Shown in pieces: positions 52,233 through 52,404 of a DNA stretch of 52,404 nucleotides. Under the pieces are notes generated by a model, which was not told the DNA's origin, did no database searches, and saw only the letters and a list, made by a program, of their open reading frames with translations. Both the position numbers and the translations under genes were made by a program. Every line of letters begins with the position of its first letter. Positions within the stretch are counted from its first letter, which is position 1. The stretch comes from an uncultured Paludibacter sp. (GTDB taxonomy: Bacteria; Bacteroidota; Bacteroidia; Bacteroidales; Paludibacteraceae): assembly GCA_937927845.1 (NCBI GenBank), contig CALFXE010000017.1, forward strand, positions 1-52,404, read 5' to 3'.

Positions 52233-52404
52233 CAGCCCTTTTGTTGATGAACATGATTAGGGTGTTGATTAAAGAGGTGGAACAGGTGAGATGAAAAGTG
52301 GTTTGATAAAGATTAAACCGCAGTGATGATAAGAGGGGGGAAAGAGATGAAAAAAGGTTAAATGTATATGAAAAGACATTTGACATCACATCGATACTTT
52401 TAAA
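52233..52404 (+). other. probable rRNA operon leader, cut by the window edge
   Basis: These 172 bp have no coding frame of note, are purine-rich (GAGGTGGAACAGGTGAGATG) and contain TTTGACATCACAT near 52379, like the TTTGACAT-type sequence seen before 16S genes in this phylum. The 16S gene itself is not in the window. Confidence 0.45.

Overview
The window comes from a low-GC Bacteroidota chromosome, most likely a T9SS-bearing member of the Bacteroidales. Support: promoters of the phylum type (TTTG, about 20 bp, TAnnTTTG), a hybrid two-component system (HTCS), type III glutamine synthetase, several secreted proteins with type IX (Por) C-terminal sorting domains, lipoproteins, Ser-type sulfatases and GH92/GH43 enzymes.

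Layout. (1) 0-8.4 kb: a mannose module. A minus-strand run encodes a ROK sugar kinase fused to a class I mannose-6-phosphate isomerase, a GH92 alpha-mannosidase and an FHS-type sugar permease. It is divergent from a GntR/UTRA regulator. A 20-bp palindrome just downstream of the predicted kinase promoter is a good candidate operator. (2) 8.4-13.5 kb: small envelope proteins, a secreted phosphoesterase, a frameshifted gene and two copies of a foldback/MITE-like repeat. (3) 13.5-31.5 kb: a plus-strand carbohydrate locus: TIM-barrel-like secreted protein with lectin domain, HTCS sensor/regulator, two GH43 proteins, two Ser-type sulfatases, a second phosphoesterase, a lipoprotein aldose 1-epimerase, a small lipoprotein and a divergent 2-hydroxyacid dehydrogenase homologue. 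No SusC/SusD pair is present. (4) 31.5-36.2 kb: aspartate dehydrogenase, a REP cluster next to a REP-associated tyrosine transposase, a GldK/GldJ-like lipoprotein, then folP-cdaA. (5) 36.3-43.9 kb: a minus-strand run of T9SS-type cargo genes, including a gingipain-like C25 protease split by one in-frame stop, and an orphan sorting-domain relic. (6) 44.0-45.2 kb: a 1.1-kb islet between 18-bp direct repeats at the 3' end of pdxH. It carries a HipB-like antitoxin followed by a chimera of a HipA N-terminus and a methyltransferase C-terminus. (7) 45.1-52.4 kb: housekeeping genes (pdxH, glnN, tRNA-Arg, pepD, acetyl-CoA hydrolase/CoA-transferase), a complete foldback repeat, and two perfect tandem promoters at the right edge that probably drive an rRNA operon outside the window.

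How the parts work together. The left module can take mannosides to fructose 6-phosphate: GH92 releases mannose, the permease imports it, and the fused kinase/isomerase phosphorylates and isomerises it, under GntR control. The HTCS locus looks like a system for a sulfated and perhaps phosphorylated arabinose- or galactose-type glycan. The substrate cannot be read from sequence alone. All family calls come from recognised motifs in the translations; no database search was run.
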